This document shows positions 9,285 through 17,262 of a stretch of 64,000 nucleotides of DNA, piece by piece; within the stretch, counting starts at the first letter, position 1; every line of letters starts with the position of its first letter. The notes beneath the pieces are model-generated. The model was not told where the DNA came from and searched no databases. It worked only from the letters and a program-made list of their open reading frames with translations. The stretch covers positions 1,426,001 to 1,490,000 of the forward strand of contig NZ_CP061294.1 of the NCBI RefSeq assembly GCF_018687515.1. The letters are read 5' to 3'. Made by a program: the position numbers and the translations under genes. Origin of the DNA: Polynucleobacter sp. MWH-Spelu-300-X4. Its GTDB lineage: Bacteria > Pseudomonadota > Gammaproteobacteria > Burkholderiales > Burkholderiaceae.

Positions 9285-10169
9285 ATGGCAAAAAAACCTG
9301 TACCATTCGATGCGCATTGGGACTTAGAAGGTGTTGATGTGGTCGCAAACTGGCGCTATCCGCTCATCCTTCCTTACATCACACAGAGCCCGAGCTTTAT
9401 TGCGGTCACCAAAAAACATAGAGGGCTCAAAGTTCCAAGGGCTGAACTACCGAAAGACGAAAAACTGGTTTTTGAGGTTGCCAAGAAATTTGGGCTTTTA
9501 AATGTTGAATATGGCTTCGATGATTTTTTCAACATTAAGTGGTGGAATACCACTGGAAAACATCTTTATGGCACAAAACACGCCATACCCGACATTGAGC
9601 AAAAACTAGTCAAGGCAGGTCAGACCCAGACAGTTAAGGTTACAAGCGAAGAATCACCAACTATCGTTCTGCAAATTCCGACCAACTTAACCGCGACAGA
9701 AGCGATTAGCCGCATACGGCAAATTTTCTATATCAACAGAGAGTTATTCAATGTAGAGTTTGGAACGCCACTGCCAGCAAAATATGACTCTGAATACAAA
9801 CTAGAACCCAGCAAGCTGCGCAAAGATACTGTAATTAAAGGTGCCAGTGCTATCGCGATGTACAGAGAGGGAATGCCACTATGGAAAATTGGTAATCAAC
9901 TGAAAATAAGCCCCGATCATCTAATCAAAGATTCAGATTTAGATATGGATCAAGATAAGCTAGCCGAACACAAGAGAGTTCTGAGTATCATGGCATTGCG
10001 ACTTGTAAAAACCGCCCTACTAATTGCAGAAAATGCTGCCCGAGGACGATTTCCTCTAGATAAACCCTTTCCGCAAGCCAAGCTTAAGAGCTACAAGAGA
10101 CCAGCTGGGAGACCTATTGGATCAAGGCGACCAAAACGAATAAGCGTGACCGAGTTCAAATCGTTTTAA
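9285..10169 (+). CDS. Hypothetical island protein, 294 aa
   Basis: Unknown family. ATG 9285 (MAKKPVPFDAHWDLEG) is preferred over a TTG twelve bases upstream. The first two thirds are a mixed alpha/beta protein with no obvious catalytic motif. Near residues 190-215 there is a helix-turn-helix-like stretch (AMYREGMPLWKIGNQL, then KISPDHLI). The last 35 residues are strongly basic (SYKRPAGRPIGSRRPKR), with an AT-hook-like RPAGRP, which suggests DNA binding. It is transcribed divergently from the 9079-6150 cluster, so a regulator or partition-type role is possible. The TAA stop lies inside a CGTTT-AAACG palindrome, and the gene converges on the short recombinase at 10178. Confidence 0.7.
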   Translation: MAKKPVPFDAHWDLEGVDVVANWRYPLILPYITQSPSFIAVTKKHRGLKVPRAELPKDEKLVFEVAKKFGLLNVEYGFDDFFNIKWWNTTGKHLYGTKHAIPDIEQKLVKAGQTQTVKVTSEESPTIVLQIPTNLTATEAISRIRQIFYINRELFNVEFGTPLPAKYDSEYKLEPSKLRKDTVIKGASAIAMYREGMPLWKIGNQLKISPDHLIKDSDLDMDQDKLAEHKRVLSIMALRLVKTALLIAENAARGRFPLDKPFPQAKLKSYKRPAGRPIGSRRPKRISVTEFKSF

Positions 10170-10176
10170 ACGAATT
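10158..10176. repeat. CGTTT-N-AAACG palindrome, copy 3
   Basis: The sequence AAATCGTTT-T-AAACGAATT contains the TAA stop of the gene at 9285 and ends 1 bp before the stop codon of the convergent recombinase gene. It has the same arms as copy 1. Confidence 0.75.
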
Positions 10177-10177
10177 A

Positions 10178-10750
10178 CTAGATCAGCTCTACTGCTTTGC
10201 GCTTTTGATCATCGTTGCAGTCTATATAGTGCTGCACGCTAGATAACTGTCTGTGCCCTGATAGCCCCATGATCACCCTGACCCCAACTCCCTTAGCAGC
10301 TAAGTTAGTAATAAAGCTGCGTCTACCTGAGTGGCTACTTGCCCCTGGGATCGCTGCCCTTTGATATAGATAGTGAAAAAACTGGGTAGCGGTATTGGCA
10401 TTAAAGCCATCACTACTTTTCTTCTGGGAATAAAACAGTTTTTCTTGGGGGTCTTTTGGGGTGTAGAACTTGATATAGGCGGCCAGCTCCTTTTTGAGTT
10501 TTTCACTAATAAAGACCGTACGGGCGTAATTGCCCTTGGTTTGCTCTGGGCGCAGCATTATCTCGTTTTTAATTGCGCCTTCTGCATCAACAACGTCTAC
10601 AAAGCGCAAAGACGCCATTTCTGCAACACGTAGCCCTGCGTAATGCGTAATAAGCAGCATCGCCCTATTTCTAGCTGAATGCTTGCGTGTAGCTATGTGA
10701 TCTAAAACTCTACGTAATTCTTGTGGTGTTAATGTTTTTGCTTGTTTCAT
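10178..10750 (-). CDS. Short tyrosine recombinase (catalytic domain only)
   Basis: This 190-residue protein has the complete catalytic set of a tyrosine recombinase: R41 (AGLRVAEMASLR), K72 (EQTKGNYAR), H140 and R143 (HSGRRS), H166 (LSGHRQ) and nucleophile Y175 (SVQHYID). It lacks the N-terminal SAM-like core-binding domain of XerC/XerD and phage integrases, so its size and layout are like the FimB/FimE invertases and other minimal recombinases. ATG 10748-10750 has a GGGAGA ribosome-binding site. It may act on short local sites; the CGTTT-AAACG palindrome next to its 3' end is a candidate. It is separate from the full-length integrase at 15270 and could be a relic of another element, but nothing looks broken. 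Confidence 0.88.
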   Translation of the reverse strand: MKQAKTLTPQELRRVLDHIATRKHSARNRAMLLITHYAGLRVAEMASLRFVDVVDAEGAIKNEIMLRPEQTKGNYARTVFISEKLKKELAAYIKFYTPKDPQEKLFYSQKKSSDGFNANTATQFFHYLYQRAAIPGASSHSGRRSFITNLAAKGVGVRVIMGLSGHRQLSSVQHYIDCNDDQKRKAVELI

Positions 10751-10986
10751 CTTGTAATCTCCCTAAATCAAATAAAAGTCACACATTCAATGTAATTTCT
10801 TATTTGTGTGAAGTCGACCTAAAAAGGCATACAAGTATTTAGTGCAAATTCATCAATGATCACAATGGTTTAGAGATGATCAGCAGGCAAATATAAGGTT
10901 TTACTTATTTGCTTATATTCAAATTAATTTTTATCAAATTTAGATTTAATATCTATACTAATAACAGCAATTTTTAGGGGACACTT

Positions 10987-11235
10987 ATGGCGACCAAGAA
11001 CTCAAGATCAGTTTTTAAATCTCAAGATGGCTCATGGGCAAACAAAAGGGATGGAGCAACAAAAGCTGCCAGTAAACATGCCACCCAATCAGAGGCTGAG
11101 AGGGCTGCAAAGGAGATGCTATTTAGATCTGGCGGGGGCGAGCTTAAGGTAATGGGGCGAGATGGAAAAATTCGCAGCAAAGATACTATTGCACCAGGGA
11201 ATGATCCGAATCCACCAAAAGATAAAGAACATTGA
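10987..11235 (+). CDS. DUF2188 family small protein
   Basis: This 82-residue protein matches the DUF2188 pattern: an N-terminal WANKRDGATKAASKHATQSE segment, a helix with AERAAKEM, then GGELKVMGRDGKIRSKDT and a C-terminal GNDPNPPKD. Proteins of this family are widespread small cytosolic proteins, often in mobile elements, with no proven function. ATG 10987 follows an AGGGG ribosome-binding site at good spacing. The gene is divergent from the short recombinase at 10178-10750, with 236 bp of AT-rich sequence between them, and a stem-loop follows at 11265-11282. Recognition is from sequence memory only. Confidence 0.75.
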   Translation: MATKNSRSVFKSQDGSWANKRDGATKAASKHATQSEAERAAKEMLFRSGGGELKVMGRDGKIRSKDTIAPGNDPNPPKDKEH

Positions 11236-11978
11236 TTGGATCATTAATTGTTCAAACATTCATTAGCGAGCTTTAGCTCGCTTGTTTCCTCGCTCTCGCT
11301 CGAAACACTTTTCTTTCTTTTAATTTAAGAATCTATTCTTTTTATCTTTTCTTGACCTCTTTCACTAGGAAGCTCAAGCCAAGCCCCTTTAGGCTTGACT
11401 TGAAGCAAACCTTTCACTGAGGTCTTGCGATCAACTGATATACGCACAACTTGTTAAACAAGGAAGGCAGGTTTTGCGATCTCCTTTTATGTGCCGCCGT
11501 ACGCAACTAATCTGCGCTCTATATCAAGGGAGCATATGCAAATTAGCTTGTGGGGTTATTTCATTGGCTTTCCCACTCACTTTCAGCCTGGACGAATTAC
11601 TTCGACATTCAGCCTACGTTCACATATTTCTACGTTACCAACTATATACAGCATTGCAAACGCTACTACCACATAGGGGTGTCGTTTAAAGCATCCAACG
11701 AAAATCGTTGGGTAGTGCAATGAGGCCAGATAGTAAGAGATCCGAATTGCTATCCGTCACACATCAGAACGGGTTTCGCAGCACTATTCCTTCGGCGTGC
11801 CAACCTTTGCCTTACTTGTATTTCTTATGCTTTTATTTAGCAAAAGTAATTTCTTCATTGGTATTTATGAAATCCTTACAAAAACCAGGAGATCTGTTGT
11901 TTTTCCATGCCTATTTAGGTCGACTCCGTACAAGGCCATCTATAGATTGAAGACTCCCAAACAACAAAGGAGTTTTAA
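11236..11978. other. 743-bp gap without a convincing gene; several inverted repeats
   Basis: No ORF here has a ribosome-binding site or protein-like composition. Structures visible: a 7-bp hairpin AGCGAGC/GCTCGCT at 11265-11282 with a weak T tract (possible terminator of the DUF2188 gene); nested inverted repeats at 11354-11424 (outer GACCTC/GAGGTC, inner TCAAGCC/GGCTTGA at 11374-11398); a short hairpin CCAACGA/TCGTTGG near 11695-11711, followed by a possible pairing of GGTAGTGCAAT with ATTGCTATCC. These could be an untranslated RNA, a long leader of the DUF6641 gene or an element origin. None is proven. Confidence 0.5.
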
Positions 11979-12422
11979 ATGTCAGTTCTAACAAGTCTTA
12001 AATTAGTAACAGGTAAACGCCCAGTAAGCGCAAGCCCAATCGTTTCACGCAGAAACAAGATGGCCAGCAAAATTGCTGAGCAATTGGCACTTTGCGAAGC
12101 CCAAAAATCAGGGCAACAATATCAACCCAAAGTCACCCGCACCTATACAAACAAGCAAACGGGTGAGCGCATGACTGTAGATGCCGTTAAGCGTGTACGT
12201 CAGTGGTTTTACATCAGCCCCGAGGGCAAGATTAACTTGACACTCAAATACGGCAGCAAAGTATTGCCTCTAAACAAGAAAGGTGCCAATGCGATTGAAC
12301 TTGCTACAGGCGATGAATTGATTGCTACGTTGAAAAATCTACAAGCCGCTGTACTAAACGGTGATTTAGATGAAGCAATTAACGAAGTAAGCGAGATGAC
12401 TCGCAATTCGTTTAAGAAATGA
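11979..12422 (+). CDS. DUF6641 family protein of integrative elements/plasmids
   Basis: The 147-residue protein begins MSVLTSLKLVTGKRPVSA and contains RRNKMASKIAEQLALC, KVTRTYTNKQTGE, VKRVRQWFYI and a helical C-terminus with LIATLKNLQAAVLNGDLDEA. I recognise this as the DUF6641 family, commonly annotated in integrative and conjugative elements and plasmids of beta- and gammaproteobacteria; its function is unknown. It is basic in the first half and acidic at the end, with no signal peptide or membrane segment. AAAGGAG precedes ATG 11979. It heads a three-gene plus-strand run with the 48-aa gene at 12482 and DUF6876 at 12631. Confidence 0.75.
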   Translation: MSVLTSLKLVTGKRPVSASPIVSRRNKMASKIAEQLALCEAQKSGQQYQPKVTRTYTNKQTGERMTVDAVKRVRQWFYISPEGKINLTLKYGSKVLPLNKKGANAIELATGDELIATLKNLQAAVLNGDLDEAINEVSEMTRNSFKK

Positions 12423-12481
12423 TGACCCAGGGCTAGCTTGCAATCGTGCATCTAGCCCATTTTTACTTTTAGGAGATACAA

Positions 12482-12628
12482 ATGAATACTTACTCAGCTT
12501 ACGTACGTGCAAATGGTTATGTGGTGCAAACTCGTATTTGCGCTAACAATATGGCCGATGCAATCTTTTTACTTAAAGGGCAATATGGTGCAGACAACTT
12601 AGTTCACTTGCCCGTGCAGGTTAATTAA
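12482..12628 (+). CDS. Small conserved-looking island protein, 48 aa
   Basis: A short gene with a good TAGGAGA ribosome-binding site six bases before ATG 12482 and TAA at 12626-12628. The product starts MNTYSAYVRANGYVVQTRI and ends DNLVHLPVQVN, with a helix NNMADAIFLLKGQYG between. The strand-helix-strand pattern looks like a complete small alpha/beta unit. Similar tiny proteins precede DUF6876 genes in integrative elements, as far as I recall. It is followed after 2 nt by the DUF6876 gene, so the two are likely cotranslated. Confidence 0.7.
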   Translation: MNTYSAYVRANGYVVQTRICANNMADAIFLLKGQYGADNLVHLPVQVN

Positions 12629-12630
12629 GC

Positions 12631-12993
12631 ATGTCAAATACTGAGTTTGACGCTGCAATGCTTAGCCAATTTACAGGTACTGAGCACTATTACCGTATCA
12701 GCCCCAGCACTGTCATTACAGATGGCTGCAAATATCTAGCTGATGAAGCTGAGGCGTATTGGCTAATGGATGCCATTGCTAGTTATTTGCCTCAATTTAC
12801 GGGACGTGAGGAATTTATATCAGCCAAGCTCACTGTGACAAGAGGTAGTGCCGAGCTAGTGTTAGATAACGGCAATGGCAAAGTGCTTGATCGCCAGCAT
12901 ATCCCATTTACCGACTTTCCTTTGCCCGCTATCACCCTATACGCTTGCTGGGGTGGTGATTTTTGGGTGCTGCTACTGCCCAGCGAATATTGA
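12631..12993 (+). CDS. DUF6876 family protein
   Basis: The 120-residue protein contains LSQFTGTEHYYRISPSTVI, TDGCKYLADEAEAYWLMDAI and a C-terminus FPLPAITLYA ending in VLLLPSEY. This pattern is that of DUF6876, a family of unknown function found in integrative elements and plasmids next to DUF6641-type genes. It starts 2 nt after the 48-aa gene and has no ribosome-binding site of its own, so it should be translationally coupled. No catalytic motif is evident. The gene converges on the HEPN-motif gene at 12995 with a 1-bp gap. Confidence 0.75.
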   Translation: MSNTEFDAAMLSQFTGTEHYYRISPSTVITDGCKYLADEAEAYWLMDAIASYLPQFTGREEFISAKLTVTRGSAELVLDNGNGKVLDRQHIPFTDFPLPAITLYACWGGDFWVLLLPSEY

Positions 12994-12994
12994 T

Positions 12995-13627
12995 TCAAAA
13001 GCTGGGGGCTGCACCTAAAAGCTCACGTTTCTGACGGCATTCGTCAATCTGACTCACCCATCCTGAGGCCTCAGGAATTGGATCAAGCTCATTTGGAGCA
13101 AACATTCCGGCCCTCTCGCCTATGGCGGTGTTGCGTACCAAATCAAAAACCGCAATTACACACCTCATTTCATAACGAAGGATTGCAATCTGCTCGTATA
13201 GCCAATTTAAGGATTGGGGAGTTATAAGCACCTCTTCAATATCACCAGATCTAGTAATGCGACTGCATATAGCATTTGAAGAATCATATATGCGGGAATG
13301 GACAACTGCATTTCTACAATTCTTCAAATCGCTAAACGCTTTTGCTGATGCTCGAATAGACGCAATAAATGCTTCCGGTAAGCCCCATTTATCTGCAGCC
13401 TGTCCAACTTGCCTAACTTTCTCATCCAATCCTCTTTTTGGAAGATCATCTTGCAGACATTCAGCCGGCAACTCTTCACCACTATACAAGGCGCAATCGA
13501 GCATAAATTCCAGCTCATTCCACACCATCACAACAGCGCCGATACCAGCCAACTGATCACTAGAAAAATCTTTCTTTACATCTTGCTGCGAACTTCCAGA
13601 TCTTGATTGAGGTGCAGGTCTTAGCAT
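12995..13627 (-). CDS. Hypothetical protein with HEPN-type R-x4-H motif
   Basis: This 210-residue protein is mostly helical. Residues 105-110 read RNAVVH, preceded by a helix (ASAKAFSDLKNC) and followed by SRIYD. The R-N-x3-H form with an earlier helix bearing conserved acidic residues (WNELEFMLDCAL) fits the active-site motif of HEPN-domain RNases, many of which are toxins or abortive-infection effectors. The assignment rests on this motif and the helical pattern only; the same arrangement occurs in non-catalytic HEPN proteins. It stands alone on the minus strand with no visible MNT-type nucleotidyltransferase partner. The start at 13627 is the first ATG and has only a weak ribosome-binding site. 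Confidence 0.6.
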   Translation of the reverse strand: MLRPAPQSRSGSSQQDVKKDFSSDQLAGIGAVVMVWNELEFMLDCALYSGEELPAECLQDDLPKRGLDEKVRQVGQAADKWGLPEAFIASIRASAKAFSDLKNCRNAVVHSRIYDSSNAICSRITRSGDIEEVLITPQSLNWLYEQIAILRYEMRCVIAVFDLVRNTAIGERAGMFAPNELDPIPEASGWVSQIDECRQKRELLGAAPSF

Positions 13628-13696
13628 TATTAAATTCCAGTTAGCTTTGTATTTTTTAACTCTACCTTAAATAAATATAAGAAATGGAGAGCCCCA

Positions 13697-14161
13697 ATGA
13701 GATTAAATGAATTTTTAAGTAATGATGAGTGGATTCGTTTGCAACGAATTATGTATGCAAGCGTCTGGGAAGCATTAAATGCTTATCAAAAACAACGTGC
13801 TGCGCAGTATGCCCCCAAGCCCCTAGCTACTAAATTAAAACCAGCAACAACTAAAAAGGCACGTGCCCTAGCTCGCAAAGCAAAACGTCCTGCCCAAGTT
13901 GCAGAGCCTAAGCCCTTGCCCAAACCCAAGCAGCAACCCCTGCCTACTGCACCTGGCACCCCAGCGTATCAACCAGTTAAAGCACCCACCCCGCTACCCG
14001 CTGGTACTAAAACTGTGGCCGCAAGAAACCAACCCAAGCCCCCACCACAAAATGCCAAATTACCGCCCAGTATGCGCGAATTGCCAAGCGGTCTAGTAGC
14101 CATGATTCATGCCAAGTCCGATCCAATAGTTCAGAGGAATATAGACAAAGAACGGGGCTAG
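13697..14161 (+). CDS. Pro/Lys/Ala-rich hypothetical island protein, 154 aa
   Basis: Unknown family. ATG 13697 has a GGAGAG ribosome-binding site. A short helical N-terminus (MRLNEFLSNDEWIRLQRIM, then VWEALNAYQKQ) is followed by about 85 residues of basic, proline-rich, low-complexity sequence (AKRPAQVAEPKPLPKPKQQP), and a short C-terminal helix (LPSGLVAMIHAKSDPIVQRN). The middle part is probably disordered and could bind nucleic acid or act as a linker. It may be a structural or accessory protein of the element. The codons for residues 13-18 contain ATTCGTT-TGC-AACGAAT, which resembles but does not match the CGTTT-AAACG palindrome. Confidence 0.6.
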   Translation: MRLNEFLSNDEWIRLQRIMYASVWEALNAYQKQRAAQYAPKPLATKLKPATTKKARALARKAKRPAQVAEPKPLPKPKQQPLPTAPGTPAYQPVKAPTPLPAGTKTVAARNQPKPPPQNAKLPPSMRELPSGLVAMIHAKSDPIVQRNIDKERG

Positions 14162-14164
14162 AGA

Positions 14165-14220
14165 GCCGGCAGAGCGGTTATCTTGGGGATCTATATAACG
14201 CAGAAAAGTGCGCTACCGGC
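14165..14220 (+). other. Imperfect long hairpin after the 154-aa gene
   Basis: GCCGG (14165-14169) can pair with CCGGC (14216-14220) and AGCG (14173-14176) with CGCT (14211-14214), leaving a 34-nt loop. There is no T run, so it is not a normal terminator. It lies between the convergent 154-aa and DUF2971 genes. Confidence 0.25.
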
Positions 14221-14274
14221 ACGACAGAGGCTATGTGAAAATGGATACCAACTGTTTGCTAGGCAAGCGTTAAA

Positions 14275-15240
14275 TTACACTCGGACCGGGATTCCTGAAA
14301 CTGTCACTTTTTGATTTGGCTTTGCAACCCCAAGCTCAGTCAACTTATGTACAAAGGCCTCTCGAATACTATGCGGGTATTTCGTGGGCCCAATAATCAC
14401 CTGCTCCAAAAGATCAGAAATCTCTACGCCTCGGATTCCCTGATCGGCATGATTCTTCAACGGAACTTTATGTACCAATTGAGGAATTCCATGAACAACT
14501 TCTACACTCCTAGGAACAAATGTTGATGCACTTTGCAATGGAGCATGTACTAGCCTCCACTCTCGTTCCTCATGAAACCCAGGATGTTTAGAAGAAACTG
14601 ACATGGTCATCAACATTACATAAATTGAACTAACAATTAATTGCCTATCCACGGTCTTCAAAAATTCCTGATTATTCTTAATGTTTTCCAATATCCGGCC
14701 AAACTCATCTTGAAAATCAATTGAGGTTCTGTATTCAACAGGCGTGAAAAAGACATTTAATGGCAATGCAGCATAAGGCGTCGGGAATTTGAATATCAAC
14801 GCAACTCCATTCACCCCTTGAGTGAAGCCCCTCCACATCGACAATCTTCCATGTTCGCCCTCATTAGCATCATGCTCAGAAAAGCAAGCTATATAGGTTG
14901 CGTTTTGAATGCTATTCCACCACGCATCAAAATGTCTAATGCCATCCTGACCTAAATTTTCATCCAGAAAACTTAACGCCTCATTGAAATTCTTTCTGTT
15001 TTCTTCCAGAGAAAAGTGACTATGCAAATGGTGATAGCCATACTCAACTTCGGAAAAATCTTGCATCGCACGAGCATTTCTTAGCCATAACTCTCCATTC
15101 TTAAGAATGCTTAGCGCATTTTCAGCGGACGTGTAATGAACTAATTTACCTTCGCCATCCACCATCTTCTTTTGTCTTGCTGAAGCGCGAGGAGAAAATA
15201 TGCCATACAAACGTTCAACTTGATCCATGTTCAATTGCAT
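14275..15240 (-). CDS. DUF2971 family protein
   Basis: The 321-residue protein has the DUF2971 features: LVHYTSAENALSILKNGELW near the start, LRNARAMQDFSEVEYG, then CFSEHDANEGEHGRLSMWRG, and HPGFHEEREWRLVH near residue 230. The HYTS and FHEEREWR blocks look like active-site elements of this family. The function is unknown; genes of this family occur often in defence-rich islands of bacterial genomes, so a defence role is reasonable but unproven. ATG 15240 has a GAGAGGA ribosome-binding site. It is 29 bp downstream of the integrase gene and may be cotranscribed with it. Confidence 0.75.
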   Translation of the reverse strand: MQLNMDQVERLYGIFSPRASARQKKMVDGEGKLVHYTSAENALSILKNGELWLRNARAMQDFSEVEYGYHHLHSHFSLEENRKNFNEALSFLDENLGQDGIRHFDAWWNSIQNATYIACFSEHDANEGEHGRLSMWRGFTQGVNGVALIFKFPTPYAALPLNVFFTPVEYRTSIDFQDEFGRILENIKNNQEFLKTVDRQLIVSSIYVMLMTMSVSSKHPGFHEEREWRLVHAPLQSASTFVPRSVEVVHGIPQLVHKVPLKNHADQGIRGVEISDLLEQVIIGPTKYPHSIREAFVHKLTELGVAKPNQKVTVSGIPVRV

Positions 15241-15269
15241 TTATTTTTTCCTCTCACAAAACGCGATAC

Positions 15270-16676
15270 TCAAGATTTCTTTTTCTCAGCAACTTCTTCC
15301 TGCTGCTTCTTAAGTTTTTTCGACTGATATACCTCGGGTACATCAATCTCATGAAACAGGGCTTGCCTAGCTTTTGGTGCACGAACGTTTTCAGCAATAG
15401 CCTCGCCAGTAGCCCGATCGTAGTGCTTGGCAATAATCCCAGGTGAATTACCCAATTGCAAAGCAATGTCTCTGAGCGGTACCCCATCAAAATTTAGTAC
15501 AGCTGTCGTGTGAGCACTGCGGAAGCTATAGAACACCCTTTTTTTACCTGAGTTAGGGTCATACAATAAATTATGCTCATCCAAAAAGCGATCAAACATA
15601 TGATTGCTCGTACCCAGCTTGCCACCACTTCTAGTTCTAAATACATAACCCGGGTCGTTATTCTCGGTAAGCTTCTTAAGGGTTACCTCAGAATCAGGGT
15701 AATTACGAGCCACAATCTCTTTTAATACTTTGAATGTTTCATCAAAGCCATTAACGTTACGATCCTTGGTCTTGCCATAAACAGAAAGTATCACTGTTGG
15801 CTGCCATTCAATCGACTCAATTAAATTACCTTCCTCATCATATTCTTCGATGAGCTCATCCTTCTTAATATCTTCAATCAAAAAGCCATCTTCATCAAGC
15901 TCTTGTTTCGGTGCATCAACAACCCTCACCTTGTACTTGATGTTTTTCCACTGCAAATCAAGCAGCTCTTTACCAGGGCGAGCACCCGTATCGATCAAGA
16001 TACGCACATAGTCATACAACAGCTCTCTTTGCTCTCGCTTAGCTTCTGATCTTCCCCGCTTAATCCAATCAGGGAAGTTAGCCAAGATGGCGTTGATTTC
16101 TTTCACACTGAAAGTGGCGTAGTTTTCACCCTTGCGCCCTTTGGTTTCTAACTCGGGCTTATTCACCCTGGTCATAAACCCACGCAAGATAGCTTCTTCA
16201 AAGATGTAATTCAGCGTAACGTTATGTTTACGCACCGTACTATAAGCGGGCTCTTTGCCCATTAACTTAGCTCGGTCTTCTTCGTACTGCTTTAAAGCTG
16301 CGTAATCAATCTTGTCGATATTCTTATTACCCAGACAAGGAATCAAGAAGTCATCAATGATGCGTTTGTAGACATTGTAGGAAACGGGAGCTTCACCCTT
16401 TTTAGCCTTGTCATCCATGCGCTGCTTGGTTAAGCGAGCGATATCTTTAAATTTCTTGGTAACTACAGGAAGGTTGGCTTCTTTTTTAAGTTCGGCGATA
16501 CGCTTGAGATCTTTTGCCCGTTCAATGGCTTTTTCACGATCACGCAATTTTGTGGAAGCTATTAACCACTTACCATCCACCTTGTAACGGCACTGCCAAA
16601 CAGTACTCGTTGGGCGCTTATAGAGAATAAGCTCACGCGGGTAGATTTCATAGGTGCTGTCGAGCTTTTCAGGCAT
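15270..16676 (-). CDS. int: Tyrosine-family site-specific integrase of the island
   Basis: The 468-residue protein is a full-length phage-type integrase: an N-terminal arm-binding region (about 1-75), a SAM-like core-binding domain (about 80-185), and a C-terminal catalytic domain with R at about 233 (TGARPGKELLDLQW), Y-x2-R at about 383-386 (YSFRSAH, Y in place of the usual H), LGNSPGIIAKHY with nucleophile Y419, and a Lys-rich tail. An acidic insert of about 40 residues (PKQELDEDGFLIEDIKKDEL onward) lies between the first Arg and the beta-hairpin. The first codon is either GTG 16679 or the next codon, ATG 16676. It is the best candidate for the enzyme that inserted the island into tRNA-Ile(CAU); a TGTAGAAGCA repeat found upstream of it recurs at the island end. 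Confidence 0.9.
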   Translation of the reverse strand: MPEKLDSTYEIYPRELILYKRPTSTVWQCRYKVDGKWLIASTKLRDREKAIERAKDLKRIAELKKEANLPVVTKKFKDIARLTKQRMDDKAKKGEAPVSYNVYKRIIDDFLIPCLGNKNIDKIDYAALKQYEEDRAKLMGKEPAYSTVRKHNVTLNYIFEEAILRGFMTRVNKPELETKGRKGENYATFSVKEINAILANFPDWIKRGRSEAKREQRELLYDYVRILIDTGARPGKELLDLQWKNIKYKVRVVDAPKQELDEDGFLIEDIKKDELIEEYDEEGNLIESIEWQPTVILSVYGKTKDRNVNGFDETFKVLKEIVARNYPDSEVTLKKLTENNDPGYVFRTRSGGKLGTSNHMFDRFLDEHNLLYDPNSGKKRVFYSFRSAHTTAVLNFDGVPLRDIALQLGNSPGIIAKHYDRATGEAIAENVRAPKARQALFHEIDVPEVYQSKKLKKQQEEVAEKKKS

Positions 16677-16718
16677 CACAACACTTTAAATTTTTATAAC
16701 GTTTACGTCAACGGATTT

Positions 16719-16728
16719 TGTAGAAGCA
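16719..16728. repeat. TGTAGAAGCA repeat, copy upstream of int
   Basis: The 10-mer TGTAGAAGCA lies about 40 bp upstream of the integrase start. Two exact tandem copies are at 20519-20528 and 20530-20539 by the island end. This pattern is expected of integrase arm-type sites, although the three copies alone are weak evidence. Confidence 0.4.
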
Positions 16729-16730
16729 AA

Positions 16731-17249
16731 TCAATTGATATTTAAAACTAAATGGGCATTAGGGATTAATTTCTGAAACCATGCCAGGTTGTCGGCACAA
16801 ACCATAAGCGATATGATCTCCGCCCCCATATACCTAGCCACCGTCAACCTATGCTTGCCGTCACATACAAGGGCAAGGCCATTTTCATGGGGGCACAAAA
16901 AAATAGGTGACAACTTGATTTCTTGCGCCCAGCATTCAATTACTTTTGCAATATTTGCGGGGTTATGTCCTTGCGCCCCAGACTTCCATAAAGTAGTAGC
17001 TTCGTAAACTTCGGGTCTATGTAAAGCACTCCAGACATCACTAAAGTTCGCACTAAAAATCACTAGTCCAGCACTCAAAACTTCCTTGGATAAATCGTTA
17101 TAACTTATTGACTCATGAGAATGATCCCAAATAGGATTTACTTTTGGAGTAGATTTCTTATACCCTTTAACAAGCTTACGAATGCGAGAATTTTCTTGGG
17201 CAATGGCCGACTGTCTATCAATAAAATCTTTGATTTCGTCCTGATTCAT
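16731..17249 (-). CDS. ParB/sulfiredoxin-fold protein, partner of the OLD ATPase
   Basis: A 172-residue protein with a ParB/Srx-like domain: the typical VCDGKHRLTVARYMGAEII signature (about residues 127-145) corresponds to the DGxHR nucleotide-binding loop of ParB-type nucleases and sulfiredoxin. Upstream is IFLCPHENGLALV, the strand before it. The N-terminus is a charged helix with no helix-turn-helix, so it is not a plasmid partition ParB. The gene starts 13 bp after the stop of the OLD-type ATPase/TOPRIM gene and is clearly in the same operon. It may be a CTP- or ATP-dependent switch or nuclease working with the ATPase. The function is inferred from the fold alone. Confidence 0.7.
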   Translation of the reverse strand: MNQDEIKDFIDRQSAIAQENSRIRKLVKGYKKSTPKVNPIWDHSHESISYNDLSKEVLSAGLVIFSANFSDVWSALHRPEVYEATTLWKSGAQGHNPANIAKVIECWAQEIKLSPIFLCPHENGLALVCDGKHRLTVARYMGAEIISLMVCADNLAWFQKLIPNAHLVLNIN

Positions 17250-17262
17250 TCGCTTGTCTATT

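Noticed and set aside
11354..11424. Origin of transfer of a conjugative element
   Set aside because: Nested inverted repeats alone are not enough; no relaxase or type IV secretion gene is in the window.
11474..11689. 71-aa plus-strand frame in the non-coding gap
   Set aside because: No ribosome-binding site, low-complexity composition and no family resemblance.
11708..11950. 80-aa plus-strand frame in the same gap
   Set aside because: No good start context and hydrophobic random composition; probably by chance.
13731..13751. Further copy of the CGTTT-N-AAACG palindrome
   Set aside because: ATTCGTT-TGC-AACGAAT has a three-base centre and lies within a coding sequence, so it was not counted as a family member.
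16731..17249. Plasmid partition ParB
   Set aside because: It has the ParB/Srx loop but no helix-turn-helix domain and no ParA partner.
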